The notes beneath the pieces were generated by a model. That model had not been told where the DNA came from, ran no database searches, and saw only the letters and a list, made by a program, of their open reading frames with translations. Positions 34,281 to 45,037 of a DNA stretch of 64,000 nt are shown one piece after another (the first letter of the stretch is position 1; each line of letters opens with the position of its first letter). The position numbers were made by a program, and so were the translations under genes. Origin of the DNA: Meloidogyne chitwoodi (Eukaryota > Nematoda > Chromadorea > Rhabditida > Meloidogynidae). The stretch is taken from NCBI GenBank assembly GCA_015183035.1, contig JACZZP010000002.1:186001-250000 (forward strand). Direction: 5' to 3'.

Positions 34281-35639
34281 TCAACTTTCATCAGACTCAT
34301 CAGTTTCATAATCTTCGTCACTTATGTCCTCATCGCTTATATCCAAATCATCCTATAAATTTAAAAAAAAATTAAATTTTTTTAAAAATATTTTCGATAA
34401 TATTCTAATAAAAAGATATAAATTAAAAACCTCAAAAAGTGATTGATCAATAGCAACACCTCCGTCCTCTTCCTTCACTTCTTCCTGATCAGGCATATTT
34501 AAAAATTGTAAATCAGAAATTCCCAAAGATTTATCAGCCAAAAATTGTTGTTTTCCGGTTAAACGATTTACTGATTGAATTTCCTTAAATTTATTGATAA
34601 TTTTTAAAAATATATTTAAAAAAAACCTTTGCTTCAGTTCCATTTTTTAAACGAATTTCTTCCAAAAAAACTTCCTTCCATTTATTAAAGGTTTCAACGG
34701 TTACACGGGTTCCTATTAAATTTTAAAAATTAAAAAATAATAATTTTAATTAAATTAAACCGTCAAATTTAGCCAAAGCTTCGCTTTCAACCCTTTCTTG
34801 TTCTTCTCTAGCAATATTGGCTAATTCTTCTGAATGGGTTGTACAAACATTAATTAATGATTCCTTAAATTTTGAAATAATTAGTTTTTTATAATACTAA
34901 AAAATATTTTTTAACAAGTAAAATTATTTGAAAAAAAAAAGAAATTGTTAAAAATGCAAAATTTAAATAAATAAAATATTTTTTTCTTCCAAGGGGACTC
35001 GAACCCGACACCTCCAAGTAGATAGGCGACAACCTAAACCATTACACCACTCGCAACTAATTAAATTACATAATTTTTTCTCTTTTATTGATCCTTATAA
35101 AAATAAAATTTAAACCTTAAATTCATTTATCAGCGTAAACAGCATTGGCATTCCCAAATTTTCTTGAGAAATTTTTTCCAAATCCCTAGCAACTTTTGTT
35201 ATTAATAATTTAATTTTTCCATCATTTTTAATAATCTCATCATTTTCATCTTTAGTTGTTTGTAAATCAGTAAAATCAATTTTAGGGATTTCGTTTGGAT
35301 ATAAAGGAGGAAGTTGAGCACAAAAATAGACAATTTCACGTCCAAATAAATTTATAAATTCTTCCTAAAATTAAAAAAAGAAGTGTAATTTTTGAATTTA
35401 TTGGTTTCTCCAGAAATTAAATTAAAAAAAAAAATACAAAAAATTTAAAGTTAAAATAACCGTACAGAGTCAATGTTTATCTCCACTTGAATTTCAATAT
35501 TTGGATAATCACGACACAAAATCTTCATTTCCTTTGTATACATTGACTAAAAAAAATAAAATTTAAATTTTCTGTAAAAAATTAAATAAACCTTTAACGC
35601 TTCCAATTCCTCTAGTTGAAGTTCTTTGCATTCATCCAT
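34281..35639 (-). CDS. RWDD1: RWD domain-containing protein 1 (DFRP2-like)
   Basis: RWD-domain protein; mammalian RWDD1 (DFRP2) binds and stabilises DRG2-type GTPases in the cytoplasm. Start MDECKELQLEELEALKSMY at 35639 (the typical RWD opening), then IEIQVEINIDS, LPPLYPNEIPKIDF with the YP..P signature, and ENLGMPMLFTLINEFKESL. The DFRP part follows: FDGTRVTVETFNKWKEVFLE, NRLTGKQQFLADKSLGISD and LQFLNMPDQEE, then GGVAIDQSLFE. It ends in an acidic tail with DISDEDISDEDY and stop TGA (34283-34281). Six exons or so; one intron contains a tRNA-like relic. Confidence 0.9.
34987..35057 (-). repeat. tRNA-like sequence (degenerate) in RWDD1 intron
   Basis: Minus strand: A box agtggtgtaatggtttagg and B box gtcgggttcgagtccc. 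Length about 71 bp. The acceptor strands gttgcga and ttggaag pair poorly. Same orientation as its host gene. Confidence 0.6.
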
Positions 35640-35815
35640 TTATATTTAAATTAATAAATTCTTCTATTGCTATTAATATTTAATAAAATTTAAAATAATT
35701 AAAAAAAAATATTTAAATTATTAAAAAATATATTTAATTTAAATCAAATAAATTTGTAAAAAAATAAATATAATTTTATCTTCTCTTATTATATTAAAAA
35801 AACAATAAAAACAAA

Positions 35816-38800
35816 TCATTTTTTCAATTTTGAAACTATTAAACGAAAACTTTTTTCAAATTCACCCGATTTTAATTGCTTTTTTAGCCTTTTCTTATCA
35901 ACTTTCTTTTCAATTATTTCGGGTTCTTCTTCATTTTCCTTATTTTGATCATAATTTTCTTTTAATACTTCAATTTGATCATTTTCTTCTTCAATTTGCT
36001 CATTTTTTGATGTTTTTTCTTCTTCTTTTTGTTTAATAATTGGTTTATTTTGAGCAATTAATTTTTTTGAATAATCTTTTAATATCATAAGACGAATACT
36101 TTCATTTATTAAATCGCCACATTCACTTTGTAATTCTCTGACAAGGTCTCGATGTGGAAAATATTCCTTAATAAAATTAAATATATTTTAAAAATTTTTA
36201 ATTAAAAAATTAAAGCTTAAGTAAATAAACTTGAAGTTTTATGAAAAGAGTTGTTTGCAGTGATTGGAATTTTCGATTTTGCTCATACTCATACTCATAC
36301 TTCATACCGACTCATTTTTTCCCTCATACTCATACTTCATACCGACTCATTTTTTCCCTCATACTCATACATCATACCTGCCAATTTTTTCCTTCATACA
36401 TCATACTCATACTCATACCTGCTCTTTTTTTGGCCTCATACCTCATACTCATACATCATACTTTTCATACATTGAACTATTTTATGCCAATTTTTCATTG
36501 ACATTTTTTATTTCTTCTGGATGAACTAATTTTAAGTGTTTAACAAAATTAGGAAGAGATATTTATTTATGGCAGAGTTCGCATCAACAAAAATCAAAAT
36601 AAAGGTACAAAAAATCTTATTAAAAGATCATAAGGTATAACATTTTCTTAATTAAAGTACGCTTTATTTAAAAAAATTTTATCCCTGTTCAAATCTATTT
36701 TTTCCCCGATAAGGGTTAAATGATTTTCAAGAACCGTATATCCAGTTAAATAGTTGGATTTTCGTGAAGGATATTTTTAAAACTTTCAGGTCATTTTCAG
36801 CGCCGCAGGCGAAAATTTTTGAAGTTAATCGAAATCTTGTTGCCATAAATTCACCCTTTTTAGCGCCGCAGGCAAAATTTTTTATAATTTATTGCCTTCT
36901 AGTTGCCAAAAATTCACGTTTTTTTGGAAAAACTGCTCATACTTCATACTCGTACTCATACCTCATACCGGCTAATTTTATCATACTCATACTTGCACTT
37001 TTTTAGGCCTCATACTCATACTCATACATCATACCGACCATTTTTAGACCTCATACATCATACTCATACTTCATACCTGCCATTTTTTTCCTTCATACTC
37101 ATACTCATACTTCATACCGAGGTATGAGTATGAGTATGAGGTATGAGTATGATTTTGGTATGACCTTCCAATCACTGGTTGTTTGGTCTAGTGGGTAGTG
37201 ACATTGTTTTATTGAGTCAAGGTAGTGGGTTCGAACCTCATTGATAGCTAATTAGTGTAATTTTAATCAAAAAGTTTTTTTTAATTTTTTTAATAATTAA
37301 ATGATTGTTCCAGGTTTGTTTAAAATTTTTTAAATAAAAAAATAAAACCTCAAATCTGTAGCTTAACCACAAATAAGAATAAAGAATATCATACACTGCA
37401 CCAAGTGTTTTTAGCCTTTCAAAATTGTCAACTATTCGCATTTCACGAGATACCAATTTTTTAATAAAATTTATTGTTATTGCATTTCCTTCTGAATATT
37501 TTCTAACAATTAATAAATATGTAGCATGAAGAAAATTAGATCCATTGTCTTTAATAGGGCAAAGGCAGAAAGTATAACGATCCTAAAAAATATTTATGAA
37601 GCAAAATGAAAATAATTTAAATCATTTACCATTTTGAAACTATTAAAAAAATTTAAATAAAAATTTAAAACCTTTAATGACAACGGTATATGCTCTAATA
37701 ACAATGCCAATTCTTTTATTCTAGAATGTGAACAAGCAAAAAAATCGTCACTGACACTCGATATAGAGGCAAAAATATCAAGTAATTGGGCCAAAGAGCA
37801 ATGAGGTAAATGCATTGAAAAAATCTTTTAAAAGGAATTTTTAATTTACCTAAATAAAATTAAAAAATAAACCTCAATAGTATCAAATGATGGTGAAATG
37901 CCTGCTTGTGCAATTTTTTGAGTCGGTTCGCTCATTAAACGTCCCAAAAGACGAGAATCTGCGTCTAAAAATGTCATTACCTTAAAAACAAATTTTTAAA
38001 ATTAATTAAAAAAAAAATAAAAAAACCTCTCCTTTACAATGCCTAGAAGCAAAACGTCCAGCTCTACCAGCAATTTGTTTAACAAAATATGCTGGAAAAA
38101 ATTTTCCCGAATTATCCATTAAAGTGGTGAAAATAACTCTTAAAAACATAAAAAACATTTAAAAAGAAATTAAATAAATTAACCTTTTAATATTTAAATT
38201 AATTCCCATTCCAATAGCATCAGTGGCCAATAAAACTTTGCAAGGGTCCTTTTTTTAAAAAATTTAATTTTAAAAAGAAAAATTAAAAAAAACCTCATGA
38301 TCATTAAATCTTGCAATTTGTTCCTTTTTTGTTTCTGGAGGCAAATCACCAAAAATTATAGCAGCTTCTCTTCCTTGTTCATGTTTAAGTTTACGGGCAG
38401 TTTGCAAGATTGACTGCTTGTTAAAATGGATAAGACAATCACCATCCTTTAAAAAAAAAAGATTTTATTTTTTAAAAATTTCTTTTTAATGTATCTATTA
38501 TGTAAGGTTGTGGAAAAATGTCAAGATGGCAGATGGATTCGAACCACCATGAGAAAAGGGCCAAAACTAGAGCACAACTGACTAAGCTACAATTCAACTT
38601 TTTATTTTTCATTTTTATTTAATCATATACTTTCTTCTACAGGAAATAATGTAAAATCAAAAAACTTGTAAATTTTTTTAAAATTTGGATATATTATATT
38701 TAAATTTATTAAAATAAAAAACCTGAATAGAATTTAAATTTCTCAATCCATGTGTATCAATCACAACAAGTTCTCCTTTCCTTTCGTATTTCCTTACATC

Positions 38801-40560
38801 AACGTGTTCACCAATTGGATCCAATAACCTTATAACAAGGTCAATTGCAGCTTCTTCCCCGCATAAATGAACCTTTTAAAAATTTGTAATTTTTATTAGG
38901 AATTTTAAAATTATTAAATACTTCATCAGCAGCAACTCCAAGCAATGCTCTACTCCAAGCAGTTCCTCTTTCATTATCTCTAAGCATTTGAATTTCATCA
39001 ATTACACAAATATCTCTTCTGTCATCTACAGGTAACATTTCTGTTGTAAAAGTACAATGAGCAGCTGGAGACTGAGAATCATGAGCAAAAAGGCGTTGTT
39101 CTCCAGTAACCATATCACAGGGAATACATGAAAAAATAAAAAAGAAAATATCAAATAATTGGTAAAAAAATGATTATTTATTTGCCAATTATTTGGTCAA
39201 ATAAAAGAAAAATTAAATTTTAATAATACCATCTTTATTAACACGCTCATAAATTTCCAAAGCCAACAAGCGTAGAGGGCCACAATACATTCCAGATTTT
39301 GCTTTTTTGAACGCCTCCAAAGCTTCATAAGTTTTTCCACTGTTTGTAGGGCCTGGAAAAATAGAATAAATTTTTTTATTTGAGTCTTGTAACGTCTAAA
39401 AACTCTAAAAATACAACAAATTCAAAAAATTTAACCTGCATGAAAAATAATTTTCCGGTGAATTTCACGTGCAAGAGGGTACCAATTGTGTGGCTGTGTT
39501 AAATCAGAAATTTGTTTAAGTTCATTAATACGCTCCAAATGTGGAAAAACTTTGTGTGCATGTTGAAGAAAATAAGGATAAATTAAATCTGTGCTTTGAT
39601 CTGAAAAATGAGAAAATTTATTCGGTCGAGGAGGTCAAAAGATAGAAAAACAAATAAAGATAATTATTAAACCACTGAACCACAAAACCTCTACAATAAA
39701 ATAAAATAACCAACCATAATTAATTATATCGCTAAAAATCACTTGAAGACCAGGATCCAAATTTCTAGATAAATCCGGGCCTGAACAGCAATGTAATCTA
39801 AATATTTATAAAATGAGAAAACTTTAAAAGTTTTAGATTAAAAAAAGAAGAAACCTGAAGCTTTGAAAGGCTTTATGAAATATATTTTTTGTTATATTTT
39901 GTGTTGAAGCCAATTCCCTGATATTAGAATCCCTAGAAAATCGGTCGAGAATTGAAGAGATTAGTTGACGAGACAATTTTGATTGAACACCTTTAAGCTA
40001 GAAAATAAAAATCAGAAAAATTGAAATTTGAAGAATTGTTAAAATATCGGAAAAGTCAAAGAGACAGACCAAGAATCTAGAGATTGGCTTTGTTCTTAGC
40101 CAAAGCCTTAGTTTTCCTGTATGCAAAGTTTAGACTTATCATGAGCATCCCGTTTTTCTTGGGCCATTTCCTTTTCAAAATCCTAGGCATAATCATTAAA
40201 TTAAACTCATATAATTGAAAAAAAATCCAATCTCTAAAATTCCCTTAAACTTAAATTTCTGCTCAAATTGTTTAAAGTATTTAAAAACCTCAACATTGAC
40301 ATGTTTCTCCACTGGAACTTTTTGTGGTTGAACAATTTCATCTAACAGTGGAACGTTATTTTTGACAAATCTATTGGAAAATGCTGGACGATTTTTTACC
40401 TAAAAATAGTCAAAATTTAAAAATTAAAGTATTTAAAATAAACAATAAATCTGCTTTGTCGTGAACGTGTAGTATATCTTCTAAGACAAAAAGCTTGTAA
40501 CTGAAGCAAATATTGATGTAAAATTTGAGTGTTTTGGAAATTGTGAGGAAAAAATGACAT
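35816..40560 (-). CDS. SUPV3L1: SUV3-type mitochondrial ATP-dependent RNA helicase
   Basis: Superfamily-2 helicase of the SUV3 family, which unwinds mitochondrial RNA for degradation. Start [16 protein letters not shown] at 40560; the basic N-terminus ([12 protein letters not shown]) suits a mitochondrial presequence. Motif [15 protein letters not shown] lies near 39340-39358, and the following [16 protein letters not shown] is diagnostic. Motif II DEIQML is near 38990-39003; [20 protein letters not shown] follows. Then come [20 protein letters not shown] and motif [12 protein letters not shown] near 38060-38085, the SUV3 C-terminal block [17 protein letters not shown] and [11 protein letters not shown]. 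The last exon is a Glu/Lys tail ending RLIVSKLKK with TGA (35818-35816). About fifteen exons. Introns hold a 920-bp hAT element plus two tRNA-like relics. Confidence 0.93.
36258..37177. mobile_element. Non-autonomous hAT-type DNA transposon (920 bp)
   Basis: Perfect 12-bp terminal inverted repeats cagtgattggaa (36258-36269) and ttccaatcactg (37166-37177), flanked on both sides by the 8-bp direct repeat gttgtttg (36250-36257 and 37178-37185). An 8-bp target duplication with a C-A-R-N-G terminus is typical of hAT elements. Inside each end are arrays of catactcatac words in opposite orientation, and in the middle two diverged ~75-bp repeats starting with agcgccgcaggc. There is no transposase frame. 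It is in a SUV3 intron, at the 5' edge of a tRNA-like sequence. Confidence 0.88.
37178..37249 (+). repeat. tRNA-like sequence next to the hAT insertion
   Basis: A box ttggtctagtgggtagtg and B box gtgggttcgaacctcat, about 72 bp in total. Its first eight bases are the right copy of the transposon's target-site duplication. The acceptor strands do not pair well. Opposite strand to the SUV3 gene. Confidence 0.55.
38521..38596 (-). repeat. tRNA-like sequence (degenerate) in SUV3 intron
   Basis: Minus strand: A box tagcttagtcagttgtgctc and B box ggtggttcgaatccatc with about 28 bp between. Acceptor strands gaattgt and ctgccat pair poorly. Same strand as the host gene. Confidence 0.6.
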
Positions 40561-40728
40561 CTATTTAAATGTTGAAAAATCATTAAACAAAATTAAAGAA
40601 AAGTAACAAAATATTAAGCAACTTGTAATTCGCAACAATTTGACAAATTTATAACCATTTAACTCACAAATATTTAAAAAGAAATACGATTAACATAACA
40701 AGATTTGCTTGTTTAGACAAATTTTATC

Positions 40729-41737
40729 TCAACCTCCCTTCATTTTTTTACTTGGGCCAGGTTTTTCTGGATCGTCTTGGTCATCCTCCTTTGTAATTGT
40801 TGGTTTCTTACGAATAACAGACTTTTTAGTTTTGCGTTTTTTTGATGGAAATTCTTCACAGCTCTTTAACAGCAGTTTTAAAACAGACAATTTATCTAAT
40901 ATAAATGTGTTAATTTTAAAGTTTAAAATGTAAAAAAATAAACCTTTCAAAAACCCGAGAATTTCTTTAAGAATATTTAAATCATTCATTCCACAAACAA
41001 TGGTTAAGAAAAGCTCGAAAATACGCCTCAAATAGCCATACTTCTCCTCATTAAGGGCTATCCACTAAAAATAAAAAATGTTAGCTAAAAAGTTGAGAAT
41101 AACTAATAATGTTTAGAAATTTTCACAAAAAGTAAATTATTTAAAATAAAAAATACATAAGGATTTGAATCAAATACATAATTCTTCCTATTTGATGGCC
41201 AAGTAATGGAGCGAACAAACTAAAAACAAAAAGAAAAATAACATATTTAAAAATTACTTGTGTCAATTCAATCAACCCCTCTCCTGTGAAATTAAATAAC
41301 GAAGCGTGCAAGCCTTAAAAACAATTAGTAGAAAAATGAAGCTATTTAAATAGTGGAAAAAGTATAAAAAATAATGAAAAATACTAAAAATCTCAAGTAC
41401 TCACCGTCGTAGCTATAAGTCAGATTCAAATTCACATGCATAGGTAAATTTTCATACAAAGCGATTTCATCAAAAGCCTCAAAAACTTGATCGAAAATTG
41501 AGCCGATATTCAGTGCCAACTAAAAATTATATTTAAACTGATTAGGTAATTAAATTAAAAATAGCTCACATTTCTAAAATGAAGTTTTAATTCAATTATG
41601 TAATTTTTTTGAAATTTAAGGATTAAAATGTCAAAAAATTTAGAAATTCGAATATCTTCCCATTTTTTATTTAGACGGATAAAAGTGATCAATTCAAAGA
41701 TTAATTCACGGGGTAAACTTATTTTCTTGATTTTCAT
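40729..41737 (-). CDS. Unrecognised protein, possible F-box-like N-terminus
   Basis: Minus-strand exons in one likely order: MKIKKISLPRELIFELITF (41737) with an F-box-like look (LPxELIxEI..F), a following Lys/Ile-rich helix, ALNIGSIFDQVFEAFDEIAL, HASLFNFTGEGLIELTQ, FVRSITWPSNRKNYVFDS, ALNEEKYGYLRRIFELFLTI and a basic, Pro-rich tail (SKKRKTKKSVIRKKPT ... SKKMKGG) with stop TGA at 40731-40729. I do not recognise a family. The basic tail could be a nuclear signal. The stretch just upstream (41755-42060) has coding-like frames with stops, so the true 5' end is unsure. Confidence 0.5.
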
Positions 41738-41754
41738 TCCATTTTAAGGAAACT

Positions 41755-42263
41755 TCTTAAACTCCTACGAAATTTTGTGGTACCAGGGAACTCAAAATGC
41801 TAAAAAACGAAGATAATTTTGGTCCATAAAATTCATTCCGGGTTCACTCAATATGTGAGTCATTAAATCGTCACAACCTTAAATGTCCAACGACACAAAA
41901 CACCAATTCGTTCCATTTTTTATAAAATCTATGACGTAAGAGTCCTAAAACAGTGGATTTCGCAAATACTATATCTTAACTTTCAAATTGGCATTTTTAG
42001 TCAGTTGAGCAGGGTAAGGTTTATGTGCAACTAAGGGTTTATAAAAACAAATATCTATAAATTACTCTAAGATTAACCCGGTTTATTTGTGGAAGCTCAT
42101 CAATTCGAGCTGGCTCCTCCTGTTGTGGTTCGTCAGTTTTAATCTCTTCTTCTGTATTTTCATGTTTAATTTCTTGCTCTTCGTCAGGTTCTTCCTTTTC
42201 TCCCATTTGATGGTCCTCGGGTTGATTCTCTTCTGGCTCTTCCTTGATTTGTTTCATGTCCAT
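41755..42263 (-). pseudogene. Acidic 5' exon followed by a frame with several stops; possible decayed gene
   Basis: The exon from 42263 reads MDMKQIKEEPEENQPED, then a Glu-rich run and DELPQINR, with a possible donor near 42079. Downstream, one continuous minus-strand frame (about 42050-41755) gives plausible protein pieces (YKPLVAHKPYPAQLTKNA, DFIKNGTNWCFVSLDI, MTHILSEPGMNFMDQNYLRF) interrupted by about six in-frame stops. One stop pair could be removed by a 36-bp intron, but the others could not. The segment is less AT-rich than normal intron DNA here. It may be decayed, or an exon structure I did not solve. Confidence 0.35.
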
Positions 42264-43470
42264 AATTTTTAATAAAAAATAGAAAAGATCTAAAATAATG
42301 TAAGATATAAAATTTGTAAACATGAAAAAAAAACGGATATCGCTAAATTGCTCGATATGAAACATTTAATTTTGAGTACCGACAAAATTTTTCATATTTC
42401 TTAAAGATTTAGTATAAGATAAAATTTTGAATGTTTCCATTATGCGTTATTCTATTATTTTTATTTCTGATAAATCTAATAATTTTAAGAAATGTGAAAA
42501 ACATTAAGCCGAAACCCAAAGATAGAAATTATCGAATAAATAAATATTGATTGATATAAGTTTCTTAGGTATAGAGAAGTGACATTAGACTGATTGAAAT
42601 AATACACAGTTATTTTTTTCTCTAATTGTCTATTTTAAACGAAAAACATAACGCTAAAATTAAGCCAATTCGCAACTTTTAATAAAAACACCCAGCTAGT
42701 GCGGGTCGATGTTTCGCAAGTAATCTCGGCAAAATATTATTTTCGAGATCATGTATTTCTAAAAAACTTATGCGTGTGGATCCTGTTGGACTAATTCCGC
42801 AAAATCCTCTGCATTCACGCAAACTCCCGAAAATCAAGAAAATTGTGGGATTGCGGGAAGATATAACGCAAAATCTCGCGCGGGCTCCCGTTTCGCGCCG
42901 ACCTTTAGTCTCCAATTTCCGCTTTATCTCCATTCAATCCTATACATAAAATCCAATGTTTGACAATAGAAAAAAATTGTTGAGTTAGAAAACAGTAACA
43001 CTAATTTTGAGCTACTTGGTGAAGGAGGATTGTAATTTTATTTTCAAATTTTTTCAGAGTTTTACTTCAATGGCACTTATTGTAAATTATTGCTGACTGC
43101 TATAAAATCAAAAGAAAAAATTTAGGAAGGAATTAAGGTCCATCCTTTTTTGTAAAAAATAACAAGTTGTTCGTCTTGTGAGGGAATTCTAGGCATATCA
43201 AACTAAAACTTGTCTTTATTTTGTTATACGGTTTGTTAACTCCCTCCTTTTTCACATTTTTGTAAGTACTGTTGAGAAATCAGGATTAAAGGAATAAAAT
43301 CTTAAAAATAAAACTTGAAAAGAGACAAACGTTCTTTCTCCTTCTTTTTTCTTTTAATTTGAATTTAATTATTAAAAAAAATTTTTTTTATTAATTAAAA
43401 ATGTTTTATTTTTTTATCTAATAATAATTTTTATTTTTTTTATTTTCATCATTCCAATTTAAATATTAAA
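42264..43470. other. Intergenic region with a GC-rich island
   Basis: Mostly AT-rich, but 42665-42935 is markedly GC-richer with many CpGs (tctcgcgcgggctcccgttt, cgcgccgacc). This island is open in one frame on each strand for about 80 codons; neither product is recognisable. The word tttcgcgcc matches an E2F-type consensus, so a promoter island is one reading. Around 43.31 kb is an isolated aaacttgaaaagag word also seen at 44.2 and 46.5 kb. Confidence 0.4.
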
Positions 43471-44057
43471 TCACCAAGGAGGTCGACCACCTGCAGTCTG
43501 CCAATAACAATTTGAAGGGATTGGCCCAATTCCACCCCAATATCCACCTCCAATAAATTTGTTTGGACCAATCCAACTTCCACGAATAAATATTGGAAAA
43601 GTAGAAATTTGAGTTTTAATTTTTCCAGAGTGCAAAACTTTCTTCTTATCATTTTCCTTTATACGGGGTTCTTCATCTCCTCCTATTGTGCTTCCTTCAA
43701 AAAAATCAGAAGCTGCCAGATGACTTGGAGTATTTCCGGTTAGAGTGGTATGCACTTTTAGACGATTGTCTCTTTTAGAGAGGAGTGAACGCATTTGACC
43801 GTCATTGTTCAAAATAACCTTAATTTAAAGAGGATCTTCTTTATAATTTTTCCCCTCTTTTTTACCTCATGTCCAAGTTCATCCTCACATGCCAAAATAC
43901 CTCTAAACTCAGGTAGCAAATTCTGAGCCTTTTCATACAATAATTCAATAATATCTTTTCCCTCTAACATTTCAGATCGGCTTAGGTGAATATGCAATTT
44001 ATTTCCAAAATGGTCCCAAGTTATATGCGCATAATTAGGTAAAGAAGTTTCATTCAT
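43471..44057 (-). CDS. Unrecognised ~180-residue protein, two exons
   Basis: Exon 1 (44057-43866) codes MNETSLPNYAHITWDHFGNK followed by a helical, acidic segment ending ACEDELGHE; a 47-bp intron follows. Exon 2 (43818-43471) continues VILNNDGQMRSLLSKRDN and then TLTGNTPSHLAASDFF, and ends with a Gly/Trp/Pro-rich tail (FIGGGYWGGIGPIPS, then ending TAGGRPPW) and TGA. No signal peptide or membrane segment. The Gly-Trp-Pro tail is unusual. I do not recognise the family; the spliced frame and normal codon use support a real gene. Confidence 0.65.
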
Positions 44058-45037
44058 TTTTTGTGGTGAAGAATACTTATAAATTGTGTTGTTATGGAAT
44101 TTTTATTAAGTTTAAATGTGATTTTGTAGTAAATAAAGAAAAAAAAACTTGAAGCAATTTTTAAAAATAAACTTGAAATAATAAAATAAACTTTAAATAG
44201 TTTAAAACTTGAAACAAAACGATATTAAATATTTAAAACTTGAAACAAATAAACTTTAATTGTAAATATTAAAACTTGAAGCAATAATTAAGAGGGAAGA
44301 AACCATTTTTTAAGTATTTTAGTCTGTTTTTTTAATTTTTTATTTAAAAATAAAAAATAGTCTAAATAAACAAATAAAAATAAAATGAAAAAAAATACTA
44401 CAAAATTATTATTTTATTTATTTTATTTGTTTACTCACATTTTGCTTCACGTAATCTACCCTTTGCAGATTTTCAAAGAGAGCGTATTTCCCCTCTTAAA
44501 ATATTTTTATAATTTTTAAAGTTTATTTATCTTTCAAGTTTATTTATTTTCTTTAAAATTACTCTTTTTATTCTTCAAAAAATATTAAAAAAATAATATA
44601 TATTTTATTTATTTCAACTTATTAAAAATAAATAAAAAAAATTAAAAAAAATAATATTTTGGAAAGGAGAAAAAAATAAAATAAGCATTTTAAACGGTTA
44701 ATAAAAAAAGATAAAAATATTGGGATATATAGAGAAAATATATTATCTAAATAGAATAAAATAATAAAAAAACTATAAAATTTGACAAAATAATTAAAAA
44801 AAATAAAATAAAAATAGATATACATATGAGAGAAAAACAAAAATAAAATAAAAAATTATTTAATATTTTAACAATTTGTTATAATATTTATTAGTAAGGG
44901 AAGAGGATCTAATATCATTAATTGAGTATAAATTAAATAAGAAAAGAATTAAAAAATTAAATTTTAAATTAAAAATAGGAATGTTTAAAAATAGGTAACT
45001 AAATAAATTTTAATTTATTTTTATTTTAAAAAATAAA
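44058..45037. other. AT-rich intergenic region, no gene seen
   Basis: Contains repeated aaacttgaaacaa words at 44145-44290 and long A/T runs. A 72-codon frame at 44622-44840 on the minus strand is made of Phe/Leu/Ile from A/T runs and is not credible as a gene. Confidence 0.6.

Noticed and set aside
36241..37127. Phe/Ser/Tyr/His-rich ORFs ([10 protein letters not shown] type) on the plus strand
   Set aside because: They are the catactcatac arrays of the hAT element read in several frames.
23271..38596. Working tRNA genes
   Set aside because: Control boxes are present, but acceptor and anticodon stems do not pair, or half the gene is missing.
44622..44840. 72-codon Phe-rich ORF
   Set aside because: Low-complexity A/T sequence, no splice or family evidence.
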